64,000 bases of DNA from Larkinella rosea (lineage in GTDB: Bacteria > Bacteroidota > Bacteroidia > Cytophagales > Spirosomataceae). Numbering within the stretch: the stretch's first letter is position 1; the number at the start of each line of letters is the position of its first letter. Position numbers and translations under genes: made by a program. The stretch spans positions 558,001 to 622,000 of the forward strand of contig NZ_RQJO01000009.1 in the NCBI RefSeq assembly GCF_003858635.1, given 5' to 3'. Below, piece after piece: positions 1 through 7,943 of the stretch. The notes beneath the pieces are model-generated. The model was given only the letters and a program-made list of their open reading frames with translations, had not been told where the DNA came from and did no database searches.

Positions 1-597
1 GTGCTGCTGGACGCTAAAATTGGCGGAGATATGATCATTACCACCCTGCGCTACGGCACGCATACCGGGGTGTTTACCAACACCTTGCAGGGTCGTGATG
101 CCGAGCACGGCGGGATTGTCTGGACCAGTAAATACGATAACAAGACCTACGACGACGGCATCATTCCGGATGGCGTTTTTGCCGCCGGACAAACCATCAC
201 GCAGGCCGACGGAACCGTGGCTAACGTGGGCGGAATGACGTTCAAGGATGCCTATGATAAGGGGTTGGTGGAACCGACGCACCTGCCGCAGTATAACTAC
301 CGCTACGGTTCGTTCTCGACCGCCGTGGGCGATTACTGGATTTCGGAAAATTCCTGGGTTTCGCTCCGGCAGGTTTCACTGAGTATTCAGGTGCCGTCGA
401 ACTGGGTGCAGAAAGTGAAGCTCAACAACCTGTCCGTCAATCTGGTAGGCCGTGATTTGCTGTACCTTTACAACACGCTGCCGCTCCACTTCAACCCGGC
501 TTCCAATTACTCCAACAGCACCGCCGTACAGAAGGAAAACGGTTTTATTCCACCCATGACGCGGACGCTGGGCGTCACGCTGCGGGGGACTTTTTAA
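1..597 (+). CDS. SusC/RagA-family TonB-dependent receptor, C-terminal part only
   Basis: The reading frame is open from base 1, so the N-terminal part lies upstream of the window. The 198 visible residues look like the last strands of a SusC outer-membrane barrel: a segment rich in Tyr, Trp and Asn ending in the usual aromatic C-terminus (GVTLRGTF, then stop), with the typical stretch describing a 'WISENSWVSLRQVSLSIQVP' strand pair. SusC proteins import oligosaccharides through the outer membrane together with a SusD lipoprotein, and a SusD gene follows after 37 bases, which supports the call. The substrate cannot be inferred from this fragment. There is no sign of a break; the truncation is only the window edge. 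Confidence 0.85.
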   Translation: MLLDAKIGGDMIITTLRYGTHTGVFTNTLQGRDAEHGGIVWTSKYDNKTYDDGIIPDGVFAAGQTITQADGTVANVGGMTFKDAYDKGLVEPTHLPQYNYRYGSFSTAVGDYWISENSWVSLRQVSLSIQVPSNWVQKVKLNNLSVNLVGRDLLYLYNTLPLHFNPASNYSNSTAVQKENGFIPPMTRTLGVTLRGTF

Positions 598-634
598 CGA
601 AAACCGGTTCTGAACGACTTAAACGATCTTTATT

Positions 635-2317
635 ATGAAAAATAGATTGACCTGGAGTTTCGCGCTCATGCTGGTGACCGGCCTTTTCGTGACCACCTCC
701 TGCAAGGAAGACTTCGCCAACATCAACACCGACCCGAGTGTGGTCACCGTTCCCGACCCCAAATACCTGTTCACGTATTCGTTGGACAACCTGGAGTCGT
801 ATAAAGGAAACGAATGGGTGTGGGAAAGCCTGGAACAAACCCTCCGGTTTTCGCAGCACCTGACCACCGACCCCTACGAGCTTTCGACCAACATCAATTC
901 CCGGTATTCGGCCTATTACACGAATGTTCTCCCGAATCTGGTCGAAATCCGGAAGCAGATCGACGCCAAACCCGACAAGGATCGGTACCAGAAAATGCGG
1001 GCGGCAACGTACGTAGTGGCGGTTTATCAGGGCTTGCACGTCACCGACCTGAACGGCTCAATGCCGTATACCAAAGCCATTCAGGGGCGGTATGAAGAAA
1101 ACTTTCGGCCGGAATACGATACGCAGAAAACGCTGTACGACACCTGGTTGACGGAGCTGACCGCATCCGTTGCCACGCTGACGGCCAGTCTGACGGAACA
1201 GGAAAGTTATGGAAACGCCGATATTTTTTACCACGGCGACTGGACGAAGTGGGCCAAACTGGCCAACACCCTGAAACTCCGGATTGCGCTGCGGTATGAA
1301 GGGCAGGACAAGACCAAAACACAGCAGATTTTCAAGGAGGTAATGGAAAATTCGGCGGGGCCGATCGTGGAGGATGCCGATCAGTTCGCTTACATCGACC
1401 CGGATTATGATCCGATTGGTAGCAACATCGACTACCGCAGCGCCCGCTTTGCCACCAATTCCATCATCACGTTTCTGAAAGGGACGAATGATCCACGGCT
1501 GAAGATTTATTTTACGCCCAACGATCTGACGGCCAGTGCGCTGGATACGATCAAAAAATATAATCTGACCCTGCCGTCGTTCATCAAAACCGGTGATCCG
1601 CTGATCCGCTACCAGGGTGGTCCCGCCGACTGGACGACCAATCAGGCGGTGGCGCAGTACTACAAAAACACGTTCAATGCCGGGACCAACAAGTACATCC
1701 TGATGTCGGCGATCAACCGGGTGTTTTTTGCGCCCCGTCGGAATGGAGCCACCGGTACGTTCCACGACTACCTGGTAACGAGCGCAGAAACCTGTTTTTA
1801 CATCGCCGAGATGATCACGAAAGGCTACGGAACCGGCGTTAACACGAAAGGAACGGCGGAGTTCTGGTACAACAAGGGCATTACCTCCTCGCTAAAAACC
1901 ATGAACGCCATTGCCGTTGCCGCTTTATCGACCCAGGGATTGACCAGCGCGGCTGATCAGGAAATTGCGGCTTACATCGCGCAACCGAAAGTAAAGCTCG
2001 ACGGTACGAATAACCTGGAGCGGATTTATATTCAGCAGTATCTGAACTTCATGCGGCTTCCGACCGAGGCTTTTACGTTTGTCCGGCGGACCGGGTATCC
2101 GAAGAATAACTCGACGTATTACCCCCGCGATCCGTTCAACGAACTGATTCCGCGCCGGTTCTGGCTGGACGAACCGCCCCTGGGAACGAATAATGATAAC
2201 TGGAAAAAAGCGCAGTCGGAGCAGGGTTTTACGCTCAACGACCACACGCCCCAGGCACTGAGTACCCAACGGCTCTGGTTCGACAAAAACAGCCCGGCAT
2301 TCGGGCAGGGGAATTAA
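635..2317 (+). CDS. SusD/RagB-family lipoprotein (SusD-like_2 type)
   Basis: A 560-residue protein with a lipoprotein signal (hydrophobic stretch ending TTSC, Cys at about residue 23) that anchors it to the outer membrane, where it acts as the glycan- or nutrient-capturing lid of the SusC transporter encoded just upstream. The N-terminal 'CKEDFANINTDPS' segment followed by the long helical repeat region, 'WTKWAKLANTLKLRIALR' in the middle and the C-terminal 'IYIQQYLNFMRLPTEAF' are typical of the SusD-like_2 group rather than of classic starch SusD. The gene is the last of its operon: it is followed by two inverted repeats and a convergent regulator gene. Substrate unknown; this subgroup is not always linked to glycan loci. 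Confidence 0.85.
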   Translation: MKNRLTWSFALMLVTGLFVTTSCKEDFANINTDPSVVTVPDPKYLFTYSLDNLESYKGNEWVWESLEQTLRFSQHLTTDPYELSTNINSRYSAYYTNVLPNLVEIRKQIDAKPDKDRYQKMRAATYVVAVYQGLHVTDLNGSMPYTKAIQGRYEENFRPEYDTQKTLYDTWLTELTASVATLTASLTEQESYGNADIFYHGDWTKWAKLANTLKLRIALRYEGQDKTKTQQIFKEVMENSAGPIVEDADQFAYIDPDYDPIGSNIDYRSARFATNSIITFLKGTNDPRLKIYFTPNDLTASALDTIKKYNLTLPSFIKTGDPLIRYQGGPADWTTNQAVAQYYKNTFNAGTNKYILMSAINRVFFAPRRNGATGTFHDYLVTSAETCFYIAEMITKGYGTGVNTKGTAEFWYNKGITSSLKTMNAIAVAALSTQGLTSAADQEIAAYIAQPKVKLDGTNNLERIYIQQYLNFMRLPTEAFTFVRRTGYPKNNSTYYPRDPFNELIPRRFWLDEPPLGTNNDNWKKAQSEQGFTLNDHTPQALSTQRLWFDKNSPAFGQGN

Positions 2318-2325
2318 AAATTTCG

Positions 2326-2352
2326 TTTTGGGGATTCTACATTTCCCCAAAA
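2326..2352. terminator. Hairpin after the SusD gene
   Basis: TTTTGGGGA and TCCCCAAAA form a perfect 9-bp stem with a 9-base loop, nine bases after the SusD stop. There is no clear T-run on either strand, so termination is an inference from position; it could also be an mRNA 3'-end stabiliser. Confidence 0.4.
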
Positions 2353-2370
2353 TGAACGTTTCAAGGAAAT

Positions 2371-2409
2371 TATCAGCCCACGCGTCACGCGTAAAACCGT
2401 GGGCTGATA
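2371..2409. repeat. Palindromic intergenic element (CCCACG/CGTGGG family)
   Basis: Perfect 12-bp arms TATCAGCCCACG (2371-2382) and CGTGGGCTGATA (2398-2409) around a 15-base loop, between the convergent SusD and response-regulator genes. Seventeen bases of its right half (2392-2408) are identical to 50869-50885, so it belongs to a dispersed family and may double as a bidirectional terminator. Confidence 0.65.
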
Positions 2410-2440
2410 CAATTCTTAGCATTATAATAACGGATCAAAC

Positions 2441-3223
2441 TTACGTCACCCGCGTATAAAACGCCTTCAGATTATCCCGGTAACTCCGGCTCCATTTCAA
2501 TTGTTGCCCCGTTGTCAATCGCACGATGTATTCACCGTTGAAATGCGTTTCAATTTCGGCTACGTAATCCAGATTGACGATGTGCGATCGGTGAATCCGA
2601 ACGAAGTTGTCCGGGTTTAGCCGGGTTTCCAGATTCGTCAGGCTTTCGTAAATCAAGTGGTTTTTGCCCTCGGTATGCAGTGTAATGTAGTTGCCGTCGG
2701 CATCGAAATACTGAATGGCATTTGTGTCGACCAGACTCATTTTGCCGGTTTCTTTCACCAGAATCCGGCGCAGATACGCTCCGTCCGGCTGGTGAGCGGG
2801 TTCGTCGCGCAGCAATTGCCCCAATAATGCATCGACCTGCGGTTGGGTGCGCTGTTGGACCAGACGCTCCTGCGCCCGGTTCAATGCCTGATAAAAACGA
2901 ACCTCGTTGAAGGGTTTCAACAGGTAGTCGATGGCATTTACTTCAAACGCACGGAGGGCGTACTGATCGTAGGCCGTCGTGAAAACGACCATCGGCTGGT
3001 GGTACGACCAGATTTCCTTCATGACCTCGAAACCGTCCAGCTCGGGCATTTGAATATCCAGAAAAATCAGATCGGGTTTGTGTTTCAAAATCTTCAGGAC
3101 GGCTTCGGTGCCATTGGCGGCTTCGTCCACTGTCTCAAGGGTTGGCACGGGTTGCAGCAACGTCCGAATGGCTTGCCGGGCCAGAATTTCATCGTCAATG
3201 ATGAGCGAGCGGTATTTGGTCAT
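2441..3223 (-). CDS. LytTR-family response regulator
   Basis: A 260-residue two-domain response regulator. Residues 1-120 are a receiver domain: the acidic pair D10-D11, the phospho-acceptor D56 in LIFLDIQMPELDG, the TT pair at 82-83 and the conserved K103 in 'YLLKPF' are all present. Residues of about 155-258 form a LytTR DNA-binding domain (YFDADGNYITLHTEGK, 'FVRIHRSHIVNLDYVAEIE'). It is phosphorylated by the membrane sensor kinase encoded immediately upstream, whose 3' end overlaps this gene by 29 bases, so the two are co-transcribed and probably translationally coupled. Targets are not evident; this family in Bacteroidota often controls neighbouring transport or envelope genes. It converges on the SusD gene and need not regulate it. 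Confidence 0.93.
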   Translation of the reverse strand: MTKYRSLIIDDEILARQAIRTLLQPVPTLETVDEAANGTEAVLKILKHKPDLIFLDIQMPELDGFEVMKEIWSYHQPMVVFTTAYDQYALRAFEVNAIDYLLKPFNEVRFYQALNRAQERLVQQRTQPQVDALLGQLLRDEPAHQPDGAYLRRILVKETGKMSLVDTNAIQYFDADGNYITLHTEGKNHLIYESLTNLETRLNPDNFVRIHRSHIVNLDYVAEIETHFNGEYIVRLTTGQQLKWSRSYRDNLKAFYTRVT

Positions 3224-4394
3224 CGTATTGGGTTGTTAGCGAAAATAAGCAGGGAAGCGTCAGCGCAACGGTGGTGCCATTGCCGGGCGGTTGGGCGAAG
3301 GTCAGCCGAGCCTGATTACCGTAAGCCTGCTGGAGCCGGGAGCGCGTATTGCTGAGTCCCAGTCCGTTGCCGGCGGTTTTCCGCTTCCGGGGCTGATTGC
3401 CGACCCCATTGTCGAACACTTCCAGCAGCAGAAAATCATCGACCCGCCGGGCCGCAACGCGAATCCGGGCGCAGCCGGTCAGGTCGGCAATGCCGTGGGT
3501 AATGGCATTTTCGACCAGCGGTTGCAGAATCAGTTGGGGCACCAGACTTTCTTCGGCGCCGGGGTCGATGTCGTATTCGATCTGCAACCGATCCTGAAAC
3601 CGGATTTGCTGAATGGTCAGGTATTGTTGCGTCAGTTTTAGTTCTTCCCGAAGGGTCAGAAAATTGTCGTCCTGATGGGCCAGTACGCCCCGCAACAAAT
3701 CACTCAGCGCGGTGACCATGTCGATGGCTTTCCGGTTGTCGTGCTGCAGCATCAGACTCACAATGGCGTGGTGCGTGTTGAACAGAAAATGCGGATTGAG
3801 CTGCATTTTCAGAGCTTGTAGCTGAGCGTCGGTCAATTGTGCTTTTAGCTGCGAATTGGTTAATTCCGTAGCGAGATGCTGTTTTTCGAGTTGCTGATAG
3901 CGGTTATCGAATAAAAAAATGTTGTACAAAACCAGCACCAGCAGGTACAGGGAAGTCCCCCAGCTGTATTCGCCGACAAACCATTTTAGAATGTTGTTCC
4001 ACGGTAATTCTTTGCCTAATTCCCAACGATAAAGCGGGCTGATAATCAGGTATTCGATGGACCGCACGGTGAACGTCAAAACCGTAAAGGCCAATAGATG
4101 AATGAGAAAGGTTTGGGCAAAACGCCACCGGGATTGCTGCCGGTTCAGGGGAAACAACTGCGCCATGTACAGCAGCAGGGGCGTACTGAGCGTCCACAAA
4201 ATCCAGTGAAGCACCCACTGTGCCCAGCCCGCATACAGCATTTTATACGGATTGACCCAACTGTTGAGGCTGAATTCGATGAGGGTGATACCCGCCTGAA
4301 AACTCCAGAACAAAACGATGTATTTCCAGATCCGGCTGGATGAACAGGGCAAACCCGGCGCCTTTTCAATTAAGTGGGGGGGCAATTTTTTCAT
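3195..4394 (-). CDS. LytS-type sensor histidine kinase
   Basis: A 399-residue inner-membrane kinase with several N-terminal transmembrane helices (about residues 25-165), a coiled-coil linker, and a His_kinase module. The phospho-accepting His lies in 'LKMQLNPHFLFNTHHAI'; the ATPase N-box is LVENAITHG and the G boxes are FDNGVG and GNGLGLSNTRSRL. This is the LytS/YehU architecture that pairs with LytTR regulators such as the one overlapping its 3' end. I take the ATG at 4394 as start rather than the TTG two codons earlier: an AAGGA-like stretch lies about nine bases upstream and MKKLPPHLIEK is a normal cytoplasmic N-terminus. The signal sensed is unknown because the membrane part has no recognised sensor domain. 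Confidence 0.92.
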   Translation of the reverse strand: MKKLPPHLIEKAPGLPCSSSRIWKYIVLFWSFQAGITLIEFSLNSWVNPYKMLYAGWAQWVLHWILWTLSTPLLLYMAQLFPLNRQQSRWRFAQTFLIHLLAFTVLTFTVRSIEYLIISPLYRWELGKELPWNNILKWFVGEYSWGTSLYLLVLVLYNIFLFDNRYQQLEKQHLATELTNSQLKAQLTDAQLQALKMQLNPHFLFNTHHAIVSLMLQHDNRKAIDMVTALSDLLRGVLAHQDDNFLTLREELKLTQQYLTIQQIRFQDRLQIEYDIDPGAEESLVPQLILQPLVENAITHGIADLTGCARIRVAARRVDDFLLLEVFDNGVGNQPRKRKTAGNGLGLSNTRSRLQQAYGNQARLTFAQPPGNGTTVALTLPCLFSLTTQYDDQIPLAHH

Positions 4395-4704
4395 GTGCAA
4401 AACGTCCTTGGGAGCTTTCCTAAAATTAGGCGACTGCTTGCCGAATCCCCGAGGTGTTTTCTTTGAACCGACCCAAATTCAGGATGAAACGCGGTATTGC
4501 CCATTTGGCAGAAGCGGAGACCGGCGGTTTTTTAGAACGAAAAATAGCTTTTTGCGCCGTTGCATTTTTTAAATCGGATCACGGGTCGCTCAAATAATTC
4601 CGGTGTCGTTTCGCATAACGGTGGTTTCGGTTCGCAGAAGTCGGCGGTAGTTTTGTAACCGTAAACAACAATCAGGAGAACCTGAATTTAGGTAAGTATC
4701 CGTT
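4395..4704. other. Intergenic region between divergent kinase and cupin genes
   Basis: About 310 bases between divergent genes. I see no convincing gene in it. It holds a TAnnTTTG-type promoter box for the cupin gene (4648-4655) and AT-rich patches around 4530-4575. No hairpin with a T-run is apparent. Confidence 0.6.
4648..4655 (+). promoter_or_regulatory. Candidate -7 box of the cupin gene promoter
   Basis: TAGTTTTG fits the Bacteroidota -7 consensus TAnnTTTG and lies 49 bases before the ATG of the cupin gene. The -33 element is weak: TTTCGG begins at 4625, about the right distance upstream. The promoter is inferred from sequence only. Confidence 0.4.
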
Positions 4705-5256
4705 ATGGCATACGCAAACAAAACGCTATCGAATGCCAAAACCGGTCAGGTGATCCGGTTTATCCAGACCAAAAACGATACCGATGGTGAATTACTGGAG
4801 ATGGAAGCTGCTTTTAGCCCTTATTCGGCGGAACCCGTGGCCCACTACCACCCGCAGCAGGTTGAAGATTTTCAGGTTCTTTCCGGTCGATTAGCGGTTC
4901 GCATGAACGGAAAAATACACTTGTTTCGGGCGGGCGACCGGTTTCATATTCCCAGCAATACCGTGCATTCCATGTGGAATCCAACGGATGGCAAAACCGT
5001 CGTCAACTGGCGGGTCAGCCCGGCGCTGGACACGGAATATTTCCTGGAAACAACAACCGGACTGGCCAACGACGGCAAAACAAACGCCAGCGGAGTGCCC
5101 TCGATTTTGCAGCTTTCGCTGCTGATCAACCGATTTTCCACCGTTTTCCGATTGACGAAACCCGGTCCGGCGGTTCAGAAATTAGTCGTCTTGCTGGTGG
5201 CTCCGCTGGCCTGCCTACTCGGCTACAAATCGACCTACGCCAAATACATCGATTAA
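4705..5256 (+). CDS. Cupin-domain protein with a C-terminal membrane segment
   Basis: A 183-residue protein. Residues of about 40-115 carry both cupin motifs: HYHPQQVEDFQVLSGRL (metal-binding His-x-His with a downstream acidic residue) and 'GDRFHIPSNTVHSMWN' (third His). Residues of about 158-176 form one hydrophobic segment (KLVVLLVAPLACLLGY), so the protein is probably membrane-attached, with no N-terminal signal peptide. Small single-domain cupins bind a divalent metal and act as dioxygenases, isomerases or sensors; the sequence does not decide which. It stands alone, followed by a hairpin terminator, so genomic context gives no further hint. The exact activity is unknown. Confidence 0.8.
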   Translation: MAYANKTLSNAKTGQVIRFIQTKNDTDGELLEMEAAFSPYSAEPVAHYHPQQVEDFQVLSGRLAVRMNGKIHLFRAGDRFHIPSNTVHSMWNPTDGKTVVNWRVSPALDTEYFLETTTGLANDGKTNASGVPSILQLSLLINRFSTVFRLTKPGPAVQKLVVLLVAPLACLLGYKSTYAKYID

Positions 5257-5273
5257 TACCTAAACAATCCGAA

Positions 5274-5309
5274 GTCAGGCTGGCAAGCCCGTCGGCCTGA
5301 CGCATTTTT
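5274..5309 (+). terminator. Intrinsic terminator after the cupin gene
   Basis: GTCAGGC (5274-5280) and GCCTGAC (5295-5301) form a 7-bp stem with a 14-base loop, followed three bases later by five T residues. Position 18 bases after the cupin stop fits a Rho-independent terminator. Confidence 0.6.
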
Positions 5310-5331
5310 ACCAGTAAACGACACAAAACGA

Positions 5332-6117
5332 ATGAATACTTTAAGGCAGAAAACCGCTCAAAACCTTGTTCGGAGCGTATGGGTGGCCGGGATGTTGTTG
5401 AGCACCGGCTGTTCCAAATCGGAGGACGATCCTGCTGCGGGTGGAACCTCAACCGCTGGTTATCTGGCCGGTCGGGTAACTGATTCGCAGGGAAAACCGC
5501 TGCCGGGCGCGACGGTTCTGGCCGATAACACGCTCTTGTACAACAGTCATCTGGAAACCAGCAGCGATGCAAACGGGAATTACCGGATTAAGATGCCAAA
5601 CGGTAGGTACCGGGCGATTGCGGAAATCCGGAAATCGTACAACGGCAAAGATTACAGGCTGTCTCTGAAACCGGACAACACGGCGGCTTTTGCCGGTTCC
5701 GACGGCGCGGTGCGCAATTTTCAGTGGGTGCTCACCGGCGAACACCCCGACCAGTCGGGCCTGCATTACGGGGGCGAGGTGACGCTCGATATGGATATTC
5801 TAAGTGAGTTGTACGACGTTGAAAATATTGAGTTCACGTTTGCGCCGGTGGGGCCGCTCATCGACGGTTCGGCGGGGAAAACGCTGAAACTCAAGTCCGG
5901 CGAACCGCATTCCGATTCGTACGGCCGCCTGGTGGATGTGCCGATTGGCCGTTACAAGATCACGGCGGTGCATCAACCGACGGGCCGGGTTGTGCAGGTC
6001 AAAAACAAGAATGGCACGTACGCAGCTGACGGTTCCGTAACCCTGGATTTCTACGGAGAAAACGCGCCCTGGGCCTGTTTCAACTGCATGATCCTGGAAT
6101 ATAAAGAACGACAATAG
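5332..6117 (+). CDS. Lipoprotein with a carboxypeptidase-regulatory-like domain
   Basis: A 261-residue lipoprotein: the N-terminus has a hydrophobic stretch ending LLSTGC, a good lipobox (Cys at about residue 27). Residues of about 43-110 form a CarboxypepD_reg-like beta-sandwich (AGRVTDSQGKPLPGATV, then SDANGNYRIKMPNGRY), a fold used in Bacteroidota for surface and periplasmic proteins. The rest (about 130-250) looks like a second beta domain (LDMDILSELYDVENIEFTFAPVG... 'VDVPIGRYKITAVH') without a recognised family. It ends with the Cys-containing segment WACFNCMILEYKE. No catalytic motif is visible; a structural or binding role at the outer membrane is the likeliest reading. Confidence 0.75.
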   Translation: MNTLRQKTAQNLVRSVWVAGMLLSTGCSKSEDDPAAGGTSTAGYLAGRVTDSQGKPLPGATVLADNTLLYNSHLETSSDANGNYRIKMPNGRYRAIAEIRKSYNGKDYRLSLKPDNTAAFAGSDGAVRNFQWVLTGEHPDQSGLHYGGEVTLDMDILSELYDVENIEFTFAPVGPLIDGSAGKTLKLKSGEPHSDSYGRLVDVPIGRYKITAVHQPTGRVVQVKNKNGTYAADGSVTLDFYGENAPWACFNCMILEYKERQ

Positions 6118-6155
6118 CTCGCCTTACACTTCATCAATTTTGCTGAATAAGTCCG

Positions 6156-6207
6156 CCGGACGCCGGTGACAGCTCATTCCGGGTTGTTGCAGGGGTCCGG
6201 TTTTTTT
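6156..6207 (+). terminator. Possible terminator after the lipoprotein gene
   Basis: CCGGAC (6156-6161) can pair with GTCCGG (6195-6200), directly followed by seven T residues. The loop is long and may hold a further CCGG/CCGG pairing, so this is a weaker case than the others. Confidence 0.4.
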
Positions 6208-6334
6208 ATTACAAACAATAGCGGAATATTCGTATTTAAATATGTATTATTGGATTTATATAAGAATTTTAAAAATTATTTAGGGATTTTTGGGTTTCAA
6301 TTGACTATACAGAAAACCCGATTGACCATCTCTA

Positions 6335-6889
6335 ATGAAGGCAGAAATCACCGATGACGAGTTAGTCTGTGCGCTCAGGGAAGGCGATGCCAGGGCTTTC
6401 GGGGAAATCTACAACCGGTATTGGTACAAGCTGTTTGGCGTGGCCTACCAGGAAACCGGGAGCCGGGAAGATGCCGAAGAACTCGTCCACGATTTATTCG
6501 AGAGCGTCTGGAACAAACGCCAGCAGGCCCAGATCCGCCACCTGAGTTCGTACCTGGTGGTTTCGATCAAACACCTTACCACCAATTACATCAAATCCAA
6601 AATTACGCGTCGGCGCTATCAGGAACACCTGATTCTGAATGAACTCCGGCAGACTGAATCGACCGACGAAACCGTCAATTTTTCGGATTTATCGAAAGCG
6701 ATTGAGGAAGTGATGAAGAAACTGCCCGAAAAAACCTGCGAAGTGTTCACGCTGAGCCGGTTTGAAAATCAACCCGTTAAAGACATTGCCCGGCGACTGA
6801 ACCTCTCGGAAAAAGCCGTGGAATACCACATTACCAAGTCCCTCAAAGTGTTGCAGGAGCAATTGAAGGCATACCATTCTGATAATTGA
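6335..6889 (+). CDS. ECF-type RNA polymerase sigma factor of PUL1
   Basis: A 184-residue sigma-70 family protein of extracytoplasmic-function type. Region 2 covers about residues 15-85 ('FGEIYNRYWYKLFGVAYQE', then DAEELVHDLFESVW), and region 4 about 122-178 ('LPEKTCEVFTLSRFENQPVKDIARRLNLSEKAVEYHITKSL', quoted in part as the helix-turn-helix). It is followed after 19 bases by a FecR-type anti-sigma gene and then by an STN-domain SusC gene. In Bacteroidota this order means that the receptor, on binding its glycan, signals through FecR to free this sigma factor, which then transcribes the SusC/SusD and enzyme genes downstream. A leader of about 130 AT-rich bases precedes it. Confidence 0.95.
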   Translation: MKAEITDDELVCALREGDARAFGEIYNRYWYKLFGVAYQETGSREDAEELVHDLFESVWNKRQQAQIRHLSSYLVVSIKHLTTNYIKSKITRRRYQEHLILNELRQTESTDETVNFSDLSKAIEEVMKKLPEKTCEVFTLSRFENQPVKDIARRLNLSEKAVEYHITKSLKVLQEQLKAYHSDN

Positions 6890-6908
6890 TGCAGACCAAT
6901 CAGGCCCG

Positions 6909-7919
6909 ATGAATCAGTACGATTTCGATAAGTTGATAGAAAAATACCTGGCGGGGCAGTGCAGTCCGGAGGAAGAGGAATGGATTCGGGCGTGGTCGGA
7001 TCAGCAACTGCATCAAACCGCACTGAGTTTTAGCGAGGAGGAGAAAAAAACGCTCCGCAAACGCATCTGGAATCGCATCGACAGCCACACGCTGGGCCGT
7101 CGGTCGTTCAGCGTGCGCTACGGCTGGTGGAGCCTGAGCGCGGCTGCATCGGTTTTGCTGGTGCTGACCGGTTGGTGGTTCTGGTCGCAACCGAATCCCC
7201 TTCATCGGTCGGTGTCCGACAAAGTTCAAACCCGCCCGGGCGCGGTCGATGTGAGCAATACCTCGGGCAAGGAGCAGAAAATCACGCTCAAAGACGGTAG
7301 CCTGGTGATTCTCAAACCCAACAGCAGCATCAGTTATCCCGAACAGTTTGGCGACAAAAACCGGCAGCTCAGTTTGCGGGGTGAAGCCTTCTTCGACGTC
7401 AAGCGCGATCCGGCGCGTCCGTTTATTGTCCAAACCGGTGATCTGGTAACGCAGGTGCTCGGAACCAGTTTTACGATCAAATCCTACGACGAAGCCAACG
7501 ACATTGAAGTGGCGGTTTTGCGCGGCCGGGTGTCGGTTTATGAGACATCGGGCAAATTGCCCGGCAGCCGCAACGGCGTGATTCTGGTGCCCAACCACAA
7601 GATCACCTTCGACAAAGCCTCGCAAACGCTGACGCCGAGCCTGGTGGCCGCGCCCCGCCTTGTCCACCCGCCCGAAAACCGGACCAGTTTCATCTTTACG
7701 AACGTGGCCCTCGCGGATGTGTTTTCGACGCTCAACAAAGCCTACGGAATCGATTTTATCCTCGAAAACCAGACGATGAACCAGTGCATTTTCAACGGCG
7801 ATCTGAACGATCTGCCCCTTTATACGCAGTTGGATCTGATTTGTAAGTCGGTGAACGCGACTTACGAACGACGGGGCACCACGCTCTTCATTCACGGCGA
7901 AGGCTGTGCCGATTTTTAA
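6909..7919 (+). CDS. FecR-type transmembrane anti-sigma factor
   Basis: A 336-residue single-pass membrane protein. The cytoplasmic N-terminus (1-70) holds the sigma-binding helices ('FDKLIEKYLAGQCSPEEEEW'), a transmembrane helix covers about 73-92 (WWSLSAAASVLLVLTGWWFW), the periplasmic FecR domain about 105-205 (LKDGSLVILKPNSSISYPE, 'LRGEAFFDVKRDPARPFIV'), and a DUF4974 domain about 255-325 ('FIFTNVALADVFSTLNKAYG'), which is typical of Bacteroidota and resembles the STN fold. It holds the upstream ECF sigma inactive until the STN domain of the partner SusC touches it. Sequence, order and spacing to both neighbours fit this model fully. Confidence 0.95.
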   Translation: MNQYDFDKLIEKYLAGQCSPEEEEWIRAWSDQQLHQTALSFSEEEKKTLRKRIWNRIDSHTLGRRSFSVRYGWWSLSAAASVLLVLTGWWFWSQPNPLHRSVSDKVQTRPGAVDVSNTSGKEQKITLKDGSLVILKPNSSISYPEQFGDKNRQLSLRGEAFFDVKRDPARPFIVQTGDLVTQVLGTSFTIKSYDEANDIEVAVLRGRVSVYETSGKLPGSRNGVILVPNHKITFDKASQTLTPSLVAAPRLVHPPENRTSFIFTNVALADVFSTLNKAYGIDFILENQTMNQCIFNGDLNDLPLYTQLDLICKSVNATYERRGTTLFIHGEGCADF

Positions 7920-7943
7920 CGATTATTCCTCCCCTTAACTACC

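Noticed and set aside
4318-4572. 84-codon frame on the plus strand overlapping the kinase start
   Set aside because: It is half antisense to the kinase N-terminus and half intergenic, with no motif.
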